Shown: positions 46,552 to 58,758 of the stretch, one piece after another
Layout: every line of letters begins with the position of its first letter
Position numbering within the stretch: the first letter of the stretch is position 1
Source: Helopsaltes ochotensis
Lineage: Eukaryota; Chordata; Aves; Passeriformes; Locustellidae
Length of the DNA stretch: 64,000 bases
NCBI GenBank assembly: GCA_013400155.1
Contig: VXBM01000055.1
Span: 2,051,829 to 2,115,828, forward strand
Direction of reading: 5' to 3'
The notes under the pieces: generated by a model
The model's database searches: none
What the model was told of the DNA's origin: nothing
The model's input: only the letters and a program-made list of their open reading frames with translations
Translations under genes and position numbers: made by a program

Positions 46552-47116
46552 GTAACGTGGGGGGATGCAGGGCCTGGGTCTGCCTCAGCACACCGAGCGC
46601 ACTGCTTCCTTGCCATCCCTCACCTCCTCCTCCCAAGCAGCTCCCAGCATGGCCTTCAGCAGGCCAGTCACCAATGGGCCTGCCTTCCTCACAAACATCA
46701 CACATGCCACAGGCTTCCACCTACCACAGAAACTCTTGTGGGAAGCCCTGCTGGCCCCTCAGGCTGACACAGGGCATCTCACAGGCACACCCTGCCACAC
46801 CAGGGGAACACCAACACCAACTCTGCTCTGCCTGAACCAGCCCGGCACTAATCACAGCAGAAACCAGCTGCCCACAGCCCACACAGATGTCTGTGTGGTT
46901 TTGGCTGACCTTCAGCCAAGAAAAGGCCTTCACTCTCCTCTGCACTTCAGCAGCACCTAGTGCCAACCTTCCCCGGGGTTTAGGCCACTGCTTGGGAGAT
47001 GGCGTTCTGATAAACCAAAAACTGTAACTTCAGGTGTAGTGGTGACAGATGCGCAAATCCAGTCATTGCACCTGGCAACCTGTCAGGTGGTAAAGCACAA
47101 AGCTCTGCTCCTGCAG

Positions 47117-47240
47117 GCTACAGCTTGGATTTGGTGGGAAGGACAGGGCATCTGCCAGCAGACATGAGGCAACTGGAAAGCTAAAAGAAGGACGGTGAGC
47201 AGACCCCACAGAAAGAGTGGCCTCAACTGCTGAACCAAAG
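47117..47240 (+). other. Candidate plus-strand exon (124 nt)
   Basis: Acceptor AAGCTCTGCTCCTGCAG and a strong donor CAAAG/GTAAGC. All frames contain stops when the full length is used. An inner donor (GACG/GTGAGC after 47194) would leave one frame open. More consistent with a non-coding exon. Confidence 0.3.
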
Positions 47241-47669
47241 GTAAGCACGGTCTCTAAGAAAAGCCTGATTCCAAAAAATGTGCTAGTAGGAGGTCTGGAA
47301 CATCCCACAGGGCAAGCTGAACCTCCTATTCCTGTTTTATTGTCTGCCATAAGCAGCAAGAGTGGTGTTCAGCAGCAGAGGAACTGGAGTTAATGATCTC
47401 TTGTAAATTTTAGTACTTGCAAGAAAGGTTTAATGAGAAATTTCAAACCTGCAAAGTTGGAATATATGCTAAAAGCATGGCAACATTGTATTTTTGAAGC
47501 CTGCTATTCTTTTAATGCATGGTATGGGCAATAGCTTGCAATGAACAATAGCAACTCCAGACCCTCTCCTACAGCTACTGTGCCAGCCACAAATAAGTTT
47601 CTGAGCAGTTCCTCCCCACCAACACAGAACAAAACCCAGGCAGCAGCAGTTCCTTGCTGTTTCTTGCAG

Positions 47670-47934
47670 GGTGCTGGTTCCCCTCCCCTTGGACAGTTAC
47701 ATCAGTGTATTGCAACATCACCCTCACCTGTGGTGGGGTGCTTGGGGCACTCTGTGCACACAGCTTCCACCTGCAGTCACTGCAGAAACTGGAGAGTCAG
47801 AGTTTGGTCACAATTTTACCTGGCATAAACCCACAGCACAGGAAGACACCCCCTTCCCTTGTCCACTCATGGTACTCTCTGCATCGCCTCTGCCTTCCCA
47901 CCCCTGCCAGCTTCTTTCCCACTGGACATGTGGG
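47670..47934 (+). other. Candidate plus-strand exon (265 nt)
   Basis: Acceptor TTCCTTGCTGTTTCTTGCAG and donor TGTGG/GGTGAGT (GT at 47935). Two frames are open over the whole 265 nt, one containing ESEFGHNFTWHKPTAQED. Good splice signals on both sides but no recognisable protein. Could belong to a transcript from the 45-46 kb island. Confidence 0.35.
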
Positions 47935-50900
47935 GTGAGTGAACTTATCCAGGCTAAAACACGGGGGTTGGCTTCTTTTCCCAATGTGCTTGTGACTTCT
48001 TAACAACTGGCTTCCTCAAGGAAAAAGGTTATGTCCAGTTGATTTTTTTTCAAAACAGAAGGTACAGTACTTACTTCCGTATCTAGAAGTAGGAGTTTAA
48101 TAATCTAAATTGAGGCATCTATCCCGGCACCTATCCTAACACCTGCATGAATCAATGGCAGATGTGATGAAAACCTGAGCAGCTGAAAAGGAACAACTAG
48201 GAAAAACAGTCAGGAAGTGTTTTGCACCAGTAACTCTCAGTGACTGTTGGTGCTTTTGAGTTTATATCTGCATCAGAATTGACAGATTTGGCACCACAGT
48301 TCTCCATTACTGACTTTTGCCAGCAGTCGATCAGTAGCTTTTAAGACATGTAGGTTAAACCCTGCTTTGAAAGGAGTCTACTTCCTTTGGACATTCTGGT
48401 ATGTCCATCTATGTCAAGGGAGCTAATGTGTCAAATTTCAGAGAGCGATGAGCAGCAAGGCACTGCTGGCTCTAACTCCTCACTGAGTGTTCCTGAGATT
48501 GCTCCTTAATCCAAATTTCCGATTTCCTCCCACAGAGCATGGCTAATACTTCACTTTTTCCACCCTCTGCCAGCCATCCCTGTAAAGATGGTGCTGTCCC
48601 AGTAAGGCTGTTCCTATGCACTGAACACAGCTGTGGCACCTAAGCATGGCCTAAAGGGTAAAAATAGGTACTGAGGTACTGACTGCAGAGATAAATCCCA
48701 CTTGCTCAGCTTCTTGCCCTTGCCTTGAAGGAATCTTGTTTTGTATGTCCACTGCCACAGTTGAATTTTTCAGCCTGCAGTTGAATTTGTCTGCCTGGCC
48801 TAACTAACAGACTCCTTAACTCCTTGGCCTAATGTACAGGTCAAGGCTTCATCTCACCTTATCAGTGTATTCAGCATTCTTCAGATCCTGACTACCCCCA
48901 CCCCTCCCTCACTGCTTCCCGGGATCCCTTTGTATTCCTCTTGTTATCTAGTGTTGCCTTTTATCCTTCTTGCTTTTTCTTTTGCTATCATTTCTCGCCA
49001 CACACCTTGAGAAGGGTGAGTTTCCTGGAAAAAGGCTTATGGAGAAGATCTAGCCTCTCTATCTGAGCAAGCAAGGGAGCCAGGAGCTATTTACATATTT
49101 TCTGATAAGCAGTGAGAATGTCCTGATGGTCCTGTGAAGTCCACAAGGAACTGGCTTTGTGCTGTTCTGCATTTTCTGCTTGTCTATGCTTGCCCAATTC
49201 TAATGAAATAACAGTATAAAACATATTTTACATATTGTTATAATGTTATTTGGAGGAGAAAGCAGTATCACTGTCTTGGATTTAATCATTAAAAAGAGGA
49301 TATTGGCAACACTTAGCATTTCAAATCATGAAAATAACTTTTAAAGTATAATTTTTTCCTTATTAATTACCAGTTAATTTCTGCCTACAGTTTTAGATTA
49401 CAGCTGCATCTAATTTCTGATTTTTTTGTGTGTGTGCAACCATTAGGGCAAAAATTATATTTTATTGTATATTATTAATTTAAATTCTTTACTTTTTTAA
49501 TAAGGACTGAAACAGTGGACATTTTCTTTTCTTAACGTAACTTTAAAGATCTGGAGCCTCACAAGAAAACCCCAGAGCAGACAAGACCCCCCTCACAAAT
49601 ACACACAAAGTGCTAAGACTGATGCCTTGCAATAGCACCAAGAGCTCTGGCTGCCCTGGCACGGGGTAACTGTGGGAATGGGGGTGCTCAGCATTTTGCT
49701 TTCACTGTGGGAAGAGGAGAAGCAGCCCCAAACTGCCCATTCTCACCCAGCAGCAACGCTCAGGTAGTGAGCAGCCTGTAGGAAGAGTAAAGAGGAAGCC
49801 ACAGGCTGACCCAGGCCAGCAAAGGGACAGAAGGGCCAGGCTGAGGGGCAGAGCTGCCACCGCTCCCCAGGGCTGCTTGGGGAGTCCTCTATGGCAAACA
49901 CAAGTCCTGGATTAGGAAATACAGGGGAAAACTTGTACATCACTCTGAAACATTTCCCTTTCAGTTAGTGAGCTTTGCGTGGTATGAATACAGCAGATTT
50001 TTGAGTATTTCATGCTCTGTAGCTAAGAAATAAGAAAGGCTGGGCTAGGAGGTAACTGACTACCAGGAGAGAACTGTTTACATGACCACTTCTGAAAACA
50101 CAGCTGAAACTCTCCTGCGGGCAGATCCTAAGATTGTAACTGTTTTCACTCGGACCATAGTCAAATCGGCCTGTACAGACAACAAACAGTGAAAGCAAAG
50201 CCAAGCCACAGTCTCAGGAGGAGAGAAGAAGACGCAAGCAGCTGTGAGAAGAGAGCACATGAGCTGCCCCTGCAGGGGCTGCCCGCTGCTCTCAGGGAGC
50301 TCTCGTTGCTCTGGTGGGAACTCTCCTGCTCCCACTAATTTCGTTCCTTCGTTTTTCTTTAGATACTCGACCTGTTATGACTTTCAAAGCGGTTAAATTC
50401 AAAGTTTCTTCTTACTCACAGCACTTAACAAGCCCTAGCACTTGGCAAATACCTCAAATACACCTGCTTTGAACCTGGCTTTAGATTACAATGTAAAAAC
50501 TACCCATTTGGACTGTCAGTCCCTGACAGCCACACCCATCCTGTCTCTGACAGTCACCTGTTGAAGCATCTGCTGCAAGCAGAATAAAGGAATATCTATT
50601 AATTCTCACTTCTCTTAATGGTTACAGCCAAATTCTCTGATGGTCAAATTCCTGACTTTTGAAAAGGCTTTTCTATAGCTGTTGTTTGGCACAACACTGA
50701 CTTTAAAGTAATACAGACACACCATTTGCAAAAAAACCCCATCCACACAGGGAGAAATCAGGCAGCAGGCTTCCTTCCAAGGAGCAAATTCCACCATCCC
50801 AACCCAGAGGAGCTTGACCCAAACATAGCACCTTGAAAACACAAGTACAGGCCTAAAACATGCAACTCCACACATCCATTTGCTTCCCTACCAGATCTCA

Positions 50901-51180
50901 GTCCAAACACTGACATGTGAAAATCCCTCTTAACTCGGTTTTTGAACAGTTGTGCTCATTCTCATTTTGGTAATCTGCTGGTGGCAACAGTGCAAGTTCT
51001 GTGTACGATACTTTATTCAGCTGAAATTACTGAGCTGTTCCTTCATCTTGCCGTGCCTGATGCAGGGGGACAGACAGCGAGGCTGACAGATGCACGAAAG
51101 TCTCATGAACTGTGCTGCTGCTAGGCAGGAGGAGCAACTTGTGGGGAAAACGACATTTCAGTGCACCAGGTACTGCACAA
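47935..51180. other. Unique sequence, no gene seen
   Basis: The 49.08-49.56 kb part is strongly AT-rich with TAAT-type words and looks like conserved non-coding DNA, a judgement by eye only. No splice-bounded open frame otherwise. Confidence 0.4.
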
Positions 51181-51700
51181 GCGTATCAGAAATAATCACC
51201 CTGTACCACGGGCCTCGCCGTCTGAGAGGCAGCGCTGCACTCAGCGCTGCTAACAGCCTTGACCTTGAAATGGTCCTGAAAGCAGTGCTGCAGAGGAAGA
51301 AGCAGCAGGACATTTGCAAGTAGCTGCACTCAGGCGGAAAGACGAGCCCGCGGCACGTCTGCCACGGGATCGCTGCCGCCGCACGATTCCGCCGCGCAGC
51401 CAAGCGCGAACCCTCCGGGAGCCGCTCACCGGGGCTGCCTGCCCTGCCCGCTCACCTCCCCGGCACCGGGACCGGGGCTGCCTGCCCTGCCCGCTCACCT
51501 CCCCGGCACCGGGACCGGGGCTGCCTGCCCTGCCCGCTCACCTCCCCAGGGCCGGGGCTGCCTGCCCTGCCCGCTCACCTCCTCAGGGCCGGGGATGCCT
51601 GCCCTGCCCACCACCCGCGGCCCGGCCAAGCAGCACCGGCTCTGCGGAGATCGCTCCGTACGCTTTGCGCTCGCACACAGCTCCAGCCTGCCGCTCACCT
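51181..51700. promoter_or_regulatory. CpG island
   Basis: CpG-dense segment between AT-rich flanks, with a tandem array in its right half. GTGAGC donor motifs lie on the minus strand, so a minus-strand first exon ending in this island is possible. No downstream exon is identified. Confidence 0.5.
51422..51620 (-). repeat. GC-rich tandem array, units 43, 43, 37 and 37 bp
   Basis: The word GGGGCTGCCTGCCCTGCCCG recurs at 51431, 51474, 51517 and 51554, with a degenerate copy at 51591. Spacing falls from 43 to 37 bp because GGCACCGGGACC is replaced by AGGGCC. Each unit contains GAG/GTGAGCGGG on the minus strand, a strong 5' splice-site match. Confidence 0.9.
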
Positions 51701-54700
51701 GGGAGCCTTCACTCTGCCAGGATCAGCATTTTCTTGAGACACGATGGCATTCATCCTGACAGATGCTAACAAGGTGTTTCCCTGGGAAAAAGAATGCTTG
51801 TGGAGTTTACTTTAAGCGGATTATTTTCTGCAGTCACTGCAATGCTTTCTAGAGTCCCTGGGATATTTTTATACTCATTCATTATAAGATCTACCAGCTG
51901 CTACAAAATAGCAAGGGCTGCAATAAGAGCATTACACGTTAAGGATGGCTTTAATTACGTACACAATATCTATGCAAATGTCAGATAGCATCTTCTGCAT
52001 GAAAACGGTGGTTTGTTTGCTTCTTATCCTCACAGTATGGAATCTTAGTGCTTCTTATGATGCAATAGTAATTTGGTTAGACTTAATTTAATTACACTGG
52101 TTGGTAATTAAATTAACGTATCTTAAATTAAAATAACCAGCATCACCATGAAGTATTTCTGTCACAGTGGCTCCTAAAATATTTCAGTCAGGACTAGATC
52201 CCTATTGTTCAAGAGGCTGTGAAAAAAAAAATGCATTAGAAAATGGCACCAGACAAACCCAACTGCCTCTTAATGTGAGGAGGCCGCTGCTGAAAGGCAG
52301 GCACCTGGCACCAGCACCAAAAGCAACATTTTTCTCAATCACATCCTAGTTTGAATACCTTGACCTGAGTGTCATGTCCAACATTACACCATAAACCACT
52401 AAAGCTTGTTTCACCACTTTTCTTTAGCTTTTTCGGTGTGTTTGGTTCAAACCCCGAGGACCAGAGAGCAAGTTCATAGTGATGATTTTCCTGTACACCC
52501 CAAGTCACTGAGAGGTAAAGTAACTTGACCAAGGTAGTGGTTAACTCAGTGGTTTGCCCTTATTTGTACTGCTGTTGTAACTGTGCTAAGAAGCTGGGGT
52601 CCTGTTTGAGCAGGAGTAAACAGATCAGGCCCTTTTTGAGTCACTGGCACAGTCAGAACTCCAACATCCTGCCACTGGCAATGATGCTTAAGGCACAGCA
52701 CACCAGGCAATGGGGGTCTTTGACTTTCCTGCAGGAGCAACTTCCCCTGACATGGTCTGGTCAACCAGGCTGTTGAAGCAAAAGCAAGCATTTACTCCAG
52801 ATTAACACAGCACTCTTGGAACTACAAGAGTGTTTGTTTAACTATGACTATTGCAGAGTATCATGCACAAGGTACAGTGTTACACGTTCACTGAAGAAAC
52901 AGAACGAACCCTGCAGATTGCCAGGACAAAGGTTACCAGCACAACTTCAGCTTAGTCCTCTGCAGGCCGTGTGGCACAGTCTTGATTCCTTATTTCTCCT
53001 GCATTAATTCATCAGCGAAGCTCAAGGCCACTCTCTCCCTTGCAGCTCTCAGGAAGAGATTGCTTGCAGACTCTCAGCAGGATGACAAGGGAAACATTCA
53101 GCGTGGGCCAGGAGAACACATACCCGACAGTGCATTACACAAGCTGTTGTGAGACAGTACTGGAATGTCAGCAAACAGGATCTTTGGGTCTAGCTCCAGC
53201 TCTGGAGGCAGAGAGCAGCCTAAGTTATCATAAAGAAGAGGCCCCATCAACCAGCAGGTAGATTTCCTTTGAAAGGTGATATGGCAAAACAGATGAGCCC
53301 TACTGCTCTCTAGGCCAGGGCTGCATTCCCAGCTCTGTACACAGCCTGCACACTGCAGTTTATCTGCAAAACAGGTGCAGGGCTACTGCCTCCCACCAGA
53401 AAGGATAACTGCCTTGTGGGAGTGCATGTGCTAACAGCAGCAGTGGAGCACATGGGATCAGACATCACGGACTTCTGGGCAGCAACAAACAGCATTGTGA
53501 CTGTATCTAACTTCTCCCCCTGCCCTTGCTCTTCCCCTGTCATTGTGTGGGCTGGCAGGCTTGCCAAATGTGTCAGAGCCACATGAAATGCATGACACTT
53601 GTGACCCTGCCCTCGTGGCCCCCGGGCTGATGGTCAAGTCTGAGACACAGACCAATCCAAAAAGAAATGAGGAAGGTCCTACCCATAGCATAAAGGACTG
53701 CAGGACCAGTCTCAATGTGTTTGTTTATTCTGCAAATTTTAAGATGGAAAAAAACCCCGTAATAACAACCCAGCTTGTGAATTCTGTGCTATGTATAACA
53801 ATTCTCTTACATGTGAGCTCTGCGTGTGCTTGTTGATGTCAATGCCCTGTAACCAAGAGCCACCGCTGCCTGTCACACACAAGTCCTCATTATTTTGCAT
53901 AACAAATTACCTTTGTTGCCTCGCAGAATGGCACAGTAGATTTTGTTGTTGCCTCGTGTAAACTTTAGTTTTGAGAATTGCATTTTGCACTGACGCAGTG
54001 CTGCTGCCTGACAAGTGCTTTATTTCTGTTGTTAAGCAGCGAACTCCACGATATGCAGGAGGCCACAGAGCCTGAAAAACAAGTTCAGAAATACATAAAT
54101 ACGCCACCACTCTGTCTGCAAAACAATTGGCCACGTGGATCCTGGCTGCTGTAACACTGGGCTTAGAGGCTGCAGCTACACGTCCTGGGAGGCAGCACCG
54201 CTGCACATTCATCCCTCATGGTCATCTGATGTTTTCAGTTACAAGGAAAAACAGGAGCATAAAGAAACAAAGAAAGTGGCAGAACAGCAAAGGAATTTTA
54301 AACCAACAAAGAACTCATGGTGTTAGCATTTTAATACTATACAACTGCCTTTTTAATTAATTTGTCCAACTGCATTACACTGTCTCTTGTTTTCAGCGTT
54401 TAAGTACTGTTTCTAACTAAAAAACATTCATTACAATGTTCATCTATTAAAGAACAAAGCGTGAAAATGTTAGCAAATTCATCCATATGATTACAAAATG
54501 TTAAACCTCACTGGACACCCCTGAGTCTTCCTTCTTTATATATGTTCAGCACATATTTCAGGGGAAGGAAAACATTTACTGCCAGGCTTCAAACAGTGTT
54601 TCCTTTCTTAAAACGTTTTACTTGGCAGCTTTTTCTGTTGGCATATGACCAATACTCTGGATAAGTGGGAAACTAGCGGTGATATCTACAGGCCAGATTT

Positions 54701-55500
54701 TGCCACTTCTTAAAATGAGTAATGCTATCTTATTTTCATATGTTGTGGCCATTCAGAGCACTACTGGAAACTCACTGATAGCTGCTCCCTACTTTCCCTG
54801 GACAAAATCCAAAGAGGAGGAAAACCTAGGCATTACAAGGGCAAACTTCAATGAAGTCTGAGAGTTGGCCTGTTAGGATAACCCTAAATAAGGGTAACAA
54901 AATCTGGATGCTAGCTTATTTAAAAACACACGTTTCGCTGTCCCCTCCTAGTCCTTTGAGAAATCTGTATTCCAATCTCCAACACACATTCATCTCCCAG
55001 GCACTTTCCAAATTTTGTAGCAGCTGCTTAGTTGAACCTGCCCTTCCATCAGTGCTCCTGTCACCCCACTGCTCACCCTATCTCCTCCACAGCCAAGCAA
55101 CAGTCATCAAATAAATCACTGGAGACATTGTTGGACAATGGGGGAATGAATGACTGCTGAGGGATTGTGTTTTGCCTCTTTTTACTGGCTGCAGTTAGAC
55201 ACACTTGAAGCCAAATTTCAATTACAGGGATAAAATAAAGGCCAGCCCAGTCTGGGCATTTTAAGAGATAATTGTACTTCAGTGAAGCACTAAGGCACGG
55301 CTGTTTTCAGACATTGTTGCTCACAGCTAATGGTGCTGGTACAAAATCTACCTGGGTATGACTGCAAACAGCTTTGGAGAGCTGTCATGGGAATGAGTGT
55401 GGTCAATGAAGGCAGCAGGGTGCCTGGATGCTTGAGGTACAGGACAGAGAAACAAAAAAATCTTTGTAGGAACCTCAGGTATGTGAGCACTGTACAGCTG
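51701..55500. other. Unique sequence, no gene seen
   Basis: Holds a homeodomain- and octamer-word-rich block at 51.93-52.2 kb. Open frames are short and lack paired splice sites. No known repeat. Confidence 0.4.
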
Positions 55501-56029
55501 TAATTACATTGTTATTGCAACTACTCCTTAGCTTGTGGAAAAATATCATGAGCAGTATTAAGTGGAAGGGAGGGAGATTACAACCCTGCCTACTTCAAGG
55601 TAAAACACCAGCCCTGAAGCTGTCAGCTTCTTTACCTTCACAATATGCTGATGACACAGGGCCTGAGAAATTTCAAATGATGGCTGGAAGTCCAGGATTT
55701 CCCAGGAAAGAGAACAAGTGAGTCAAAGAAGAATTAATAGAAGCATTCCGTACAGGAGATAGGAGATGTTTCTTTCCTATCCTAATGTTTGAACACAGGG
55801 ATATGGAAGAAGATGGAAAGGGTAGAAAACTCAAATCTGAAGAAAAGAAATACCTTCTCACAGCAAAATTTAAAGTGAGTCTAGAGAAAGTCTGGACATT
55901 AACAAGAGTAGACAGTAACCCAAGTCCTGTTTACGCTTCACGCGTTTTGACACTAACACATATTGTTTAAGTCCTGCTGTCAGCTCTGGGCTGACTGGTT
56001 ACCCTCTTTTAATATGACTTCAATGCAAT
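55501..56029. other. Unique sequence, no gene seen
   Basis: A plus-strand donor-like GTGAGT near 55720 has no clear acceptor partner. Part of this may be more of the old CR1-like element that follows, but it is too diverged to say. Confidence 0.3.
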
Positions 56030-56165
56030 TTGAAAGGCAACATTTTAAATTATAAAATCCTTTTCTACACAGCACATAATTAACCTATGGAAGTCATTCC
56101 CACAGGATTTCAAATGAGCTGAGACTCCTCCAAAAAGGATTGTAGGTGTATTTATTAGCTGGCCT
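56030..56165 (+). mobile_element. Ancient CR1/L3-like LINE fragment
   Basis: TTCTACACAGCACATAATTA, then CCTATGGAAGTCATTCCCAC and AGGATTTC with CAAAAAGGATTG further on, resemble the 3' part of old amniote CR1 families. The match is from memory of the consensus and is heavily diverged. Confidence 0.45.
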
Positions 56166-56414
56166 GATTCCACCTAGGGCAAGGGTAGTAAACATTCAAT
56201 TGGGTATTTGTAAGTGATCCTTTTTAAGTCCCCGTGGAGAACGTGCCAGCAGCCCTAAGGACCTCAGCTGTGGGAATGATATACCCAGGAGCAGGAATTC
56301 TCCAGGGCTGCCCTTTAACACTTGATTTCTCCTCAACAAGAGATGGAGCTGAAAGTTCAGCTCCACTGCAGCTGGGAACAGCACCCTTGGGACTTGACCC
56401 GCAGCCCTGGAAGT

Positions 56415-56575
56415 GGGTGTGCACAGGTGACAGTGACAGTGGGTGTGCACAGGTGACAGTGGGTGTGCAGAGGTGACAGTGACAGTGGGTGTGCACAGGT
56501 GACAGTGGGTGTGCACAGGTGACAGTGACGGTGGCTGTGCGCAGGTGACAGTGGCAGTGGCTGTGCAGGTAACGC
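56415..56575. repeat. Minisatellite GTGGGTGTGCACAGGTGACA, 26 and 20 bp units alternating
   Basis: The 20-bp core is followed in some units by GTGACA, giving a 26, 20, 26, 20, 26, 26 order and thus a 46-bp higher-order repeat at the left end. The right units carry GTGGCTGTGC variants. Minus-strand open frames through it encode repeated HTHCH-like strings and are artefacts. Confidence 0.9.
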
Positions 56576-56589
56576 AGAGTGACCACACA

Positions 56590-57050
56590 CCTGTCCATTG
56601 CTGAGGCCTCCTCACACCTGGGAGCTCACGAGTGGTCGGATTCGCAGTGTTTTTGTCGTTCAGGTGCTCCAGCGGAGTCAGGGCCCCTGCACAGCCGACA
56701 CTTTCCGAACACAGATCGGCTGGGACCGAAACCCTGACCACGCTGTTTGTGATTTCCGTGCGGCAAAGCCACGGCTCCAGCCGGCTGCGGGGGGGAGGGA
56801 CGGGCCCGGGGCATCGGGCCGGCAGACGGTGCAGCCCGTGCGCCTGGACCGGGCTCCTCGGGCTCCCCCGGGCTCCTCCGGGCTCCTCGGGGCTGGCCCG
56901 GCCTCCTCGGGGCTCCCCCGGGCCCCTCCCGACCTCGGGCTTCGGCCCCCGGCCCTCGCCCAGCCCAGCGCCGGCACCGGCCTCAGGGGACCCCGCCGCG
57001 CCCCACGGCGACATCTGGCGGCGACAGCCGGGACTGGCGGCTCGCTCGCA
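56590..57050. promoter_or_regulatory. GC-rich island between two minisatellites
   Basis: High GC and CpG, with short GGGCTCCTCCG repeats at 56.85-56.93 kb. Could be a promoter or simply GC-rich repeat-associated DNA. No splice-supported exon. Confidence 0.35.
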
Positions 57051-57053
57051 CCG

Positions 57054-57390
57054 GCGTGGCACAGCTCAGTGACACCGGGGTGGCACAGCTCAGTCACACC
57101 GGGGTGGGGACAGCTCGGTCACACCGGGATGGGGACAGCTCTGTCACACTGGGGTGGCACAGCTCTGTCACACCGGGATGGGCACAGCTCTGTCACACCG
57201 GGGTGGCACAACTCGGTCACACCGGGATGGCACAGCTCAGCCACACCGGGGTGGCACAGCTCGGTCACACCGGGGTGGCACAGCTCTGTCACACCGGGAT
57301 GAGGACAGCTCTGTCACACTGGGATGGGCTCGGTCACAACGGGAAGGCACAGCTCTGTCACACCAGAATGGGGACAGCTCGGTCACATCA
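57054..57390. repeat. Minisatellite, unit TGGCACAGCTCGGTCACACCGGGG (24 bp)
   Basis: About fourteen units of 23-25 bp, each with CAGCTCNGTCACACCGGG as the core and variants GGGACAG for GGCACAG. Because 24 is a multiple of three, long open frames run through it in several frames. They are not genes. Degenerate copies continue to about 57420. Confidence 0.95.
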
Positions 57391-57420
57391 TGCCAGGCTC
57401 AGTCACACCACGCTGGGGAC

Positions 57421-58758
57421 ACGAGGCTCCGTTCTTATAGCTGCCTTAAAGCTAACACTCCAGCTGGAGAGGCCAGACTTGCTGCAGCCCATCTGCAGCA
57501 CTGCCCCAGTTTGCCTCTGTGTCTCAGGGGCAGGGGCACTGGGACGGGACTGGACCTGAGGAGGGGACACATCCTCCTGTAGCTTGGCCTGAGAAGTGGC
57601 TGAATTGCAGTGGAGAATGCCTGGAAGCTGTGGGCTTTTAAAAGATGCTCATTTTAGCTTCACTGATTAAAAAGTCTAAGGGTCTTGTGGAAAGAGGAAA
57701 GCAGTTCACCCTTGGAATCCTCTAACTGAAAAGGCAGCCTCAGCAGCCTGTGCTGGAAACAGAGCCCTGTCAGCACAGCACAGGAGCTGAGCAGGCAAAG
57801 GACACCTGAAAGCTGATGTTACTCTTCAAACCAACAGGAGCAGGAGGAGAGATATAAATCTAGAAAAGAAAGGTAACATCCAAACAAGGTGATTGAGGGG
57901 AAGTACAGAAGAGGAGGGGAAAGATTTTACTGGTTTTGCCTCTACAATTCATCTCTGCTTTTTAGGGCACAAATACTCTCCCTACACAAATCTACAAGTA
58001 AGGAGCTTATGCATCTTTTTAGAGGTATTTCTCCACCTCCGGACAGAGCTCAATTTCTCTGGGGGCGAGTTAAGCATAAGGCCCATCTCCCAAGACTCAT
58101 CTTCCATGTCAAAATGCAGTTGAGGCTGCTGGTTCCTCACTGCTCCAGCAACATGCCAGTCCCCTCCAGGTCTCCCAGGGAGATCCACAGTGACAGGGCA
58201 GGGCTGGGACAGGCCACAGTGTCTGTCTGTGAGTTGGGGTCCAGACCTGGCACAGCTGTGACCATGACCGGAGCTGTTGTGTAGCTCAGGTCAAGACTGA
58301 AGGCTCCAGGGTGAGCCTGAAGGCTCCTGGGCCATGAGCAGAGGTGTAGCTGAAGGGCCCAGGGGAGGCTGTTTAGGCTGATTGAAGCCTGTTGGTGCCC
58401 TCAGGGCCCTGACACACGAGAGGCACACACCTGTACTGTCTGAAGGATTGTGTTGACTCCAGGGAGCTTGCTGCATGGGCAAGGAGGGATCTAACAGCAA
58501 ACTGCTGAAAGGGTATGGGGAGAGCTCGCGCTGATGTGCAGTGGCAAGACTGGGCTGTCTCGGGGCCCTGCCAGGTCTCAGCAGTAAAAGCCTGGTTTCC
58601 CTAAAAATAGCCCTTCTGAAGCCACTAGCCAGAAGGACATCACCGATAGCTGAGGAGACAAGAGGAAGGAACAAGATATTTTCAGAGTAACTGCAAAAAT
58701 CAAACACACTGTTTCAGTATTTTACAATGGCATCTGTGGTCCCACAATTAAGTAGGGT
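57421..58758. other. GC-moderate unique sequence, no gene seen
   Basis: Open frames of 130-140 codons on both strands (57889-58284 plus, 58291-58707 minus) have no splice support and no recognisable motif. Confidence 0.4.

Noticed and set aside
56196..57582. Repetitive protein-like frames (HTHCH-type, SSVTPGWH-type)
   Set aside because: Created by minisatellites; the 24-bp period keeps frames open.
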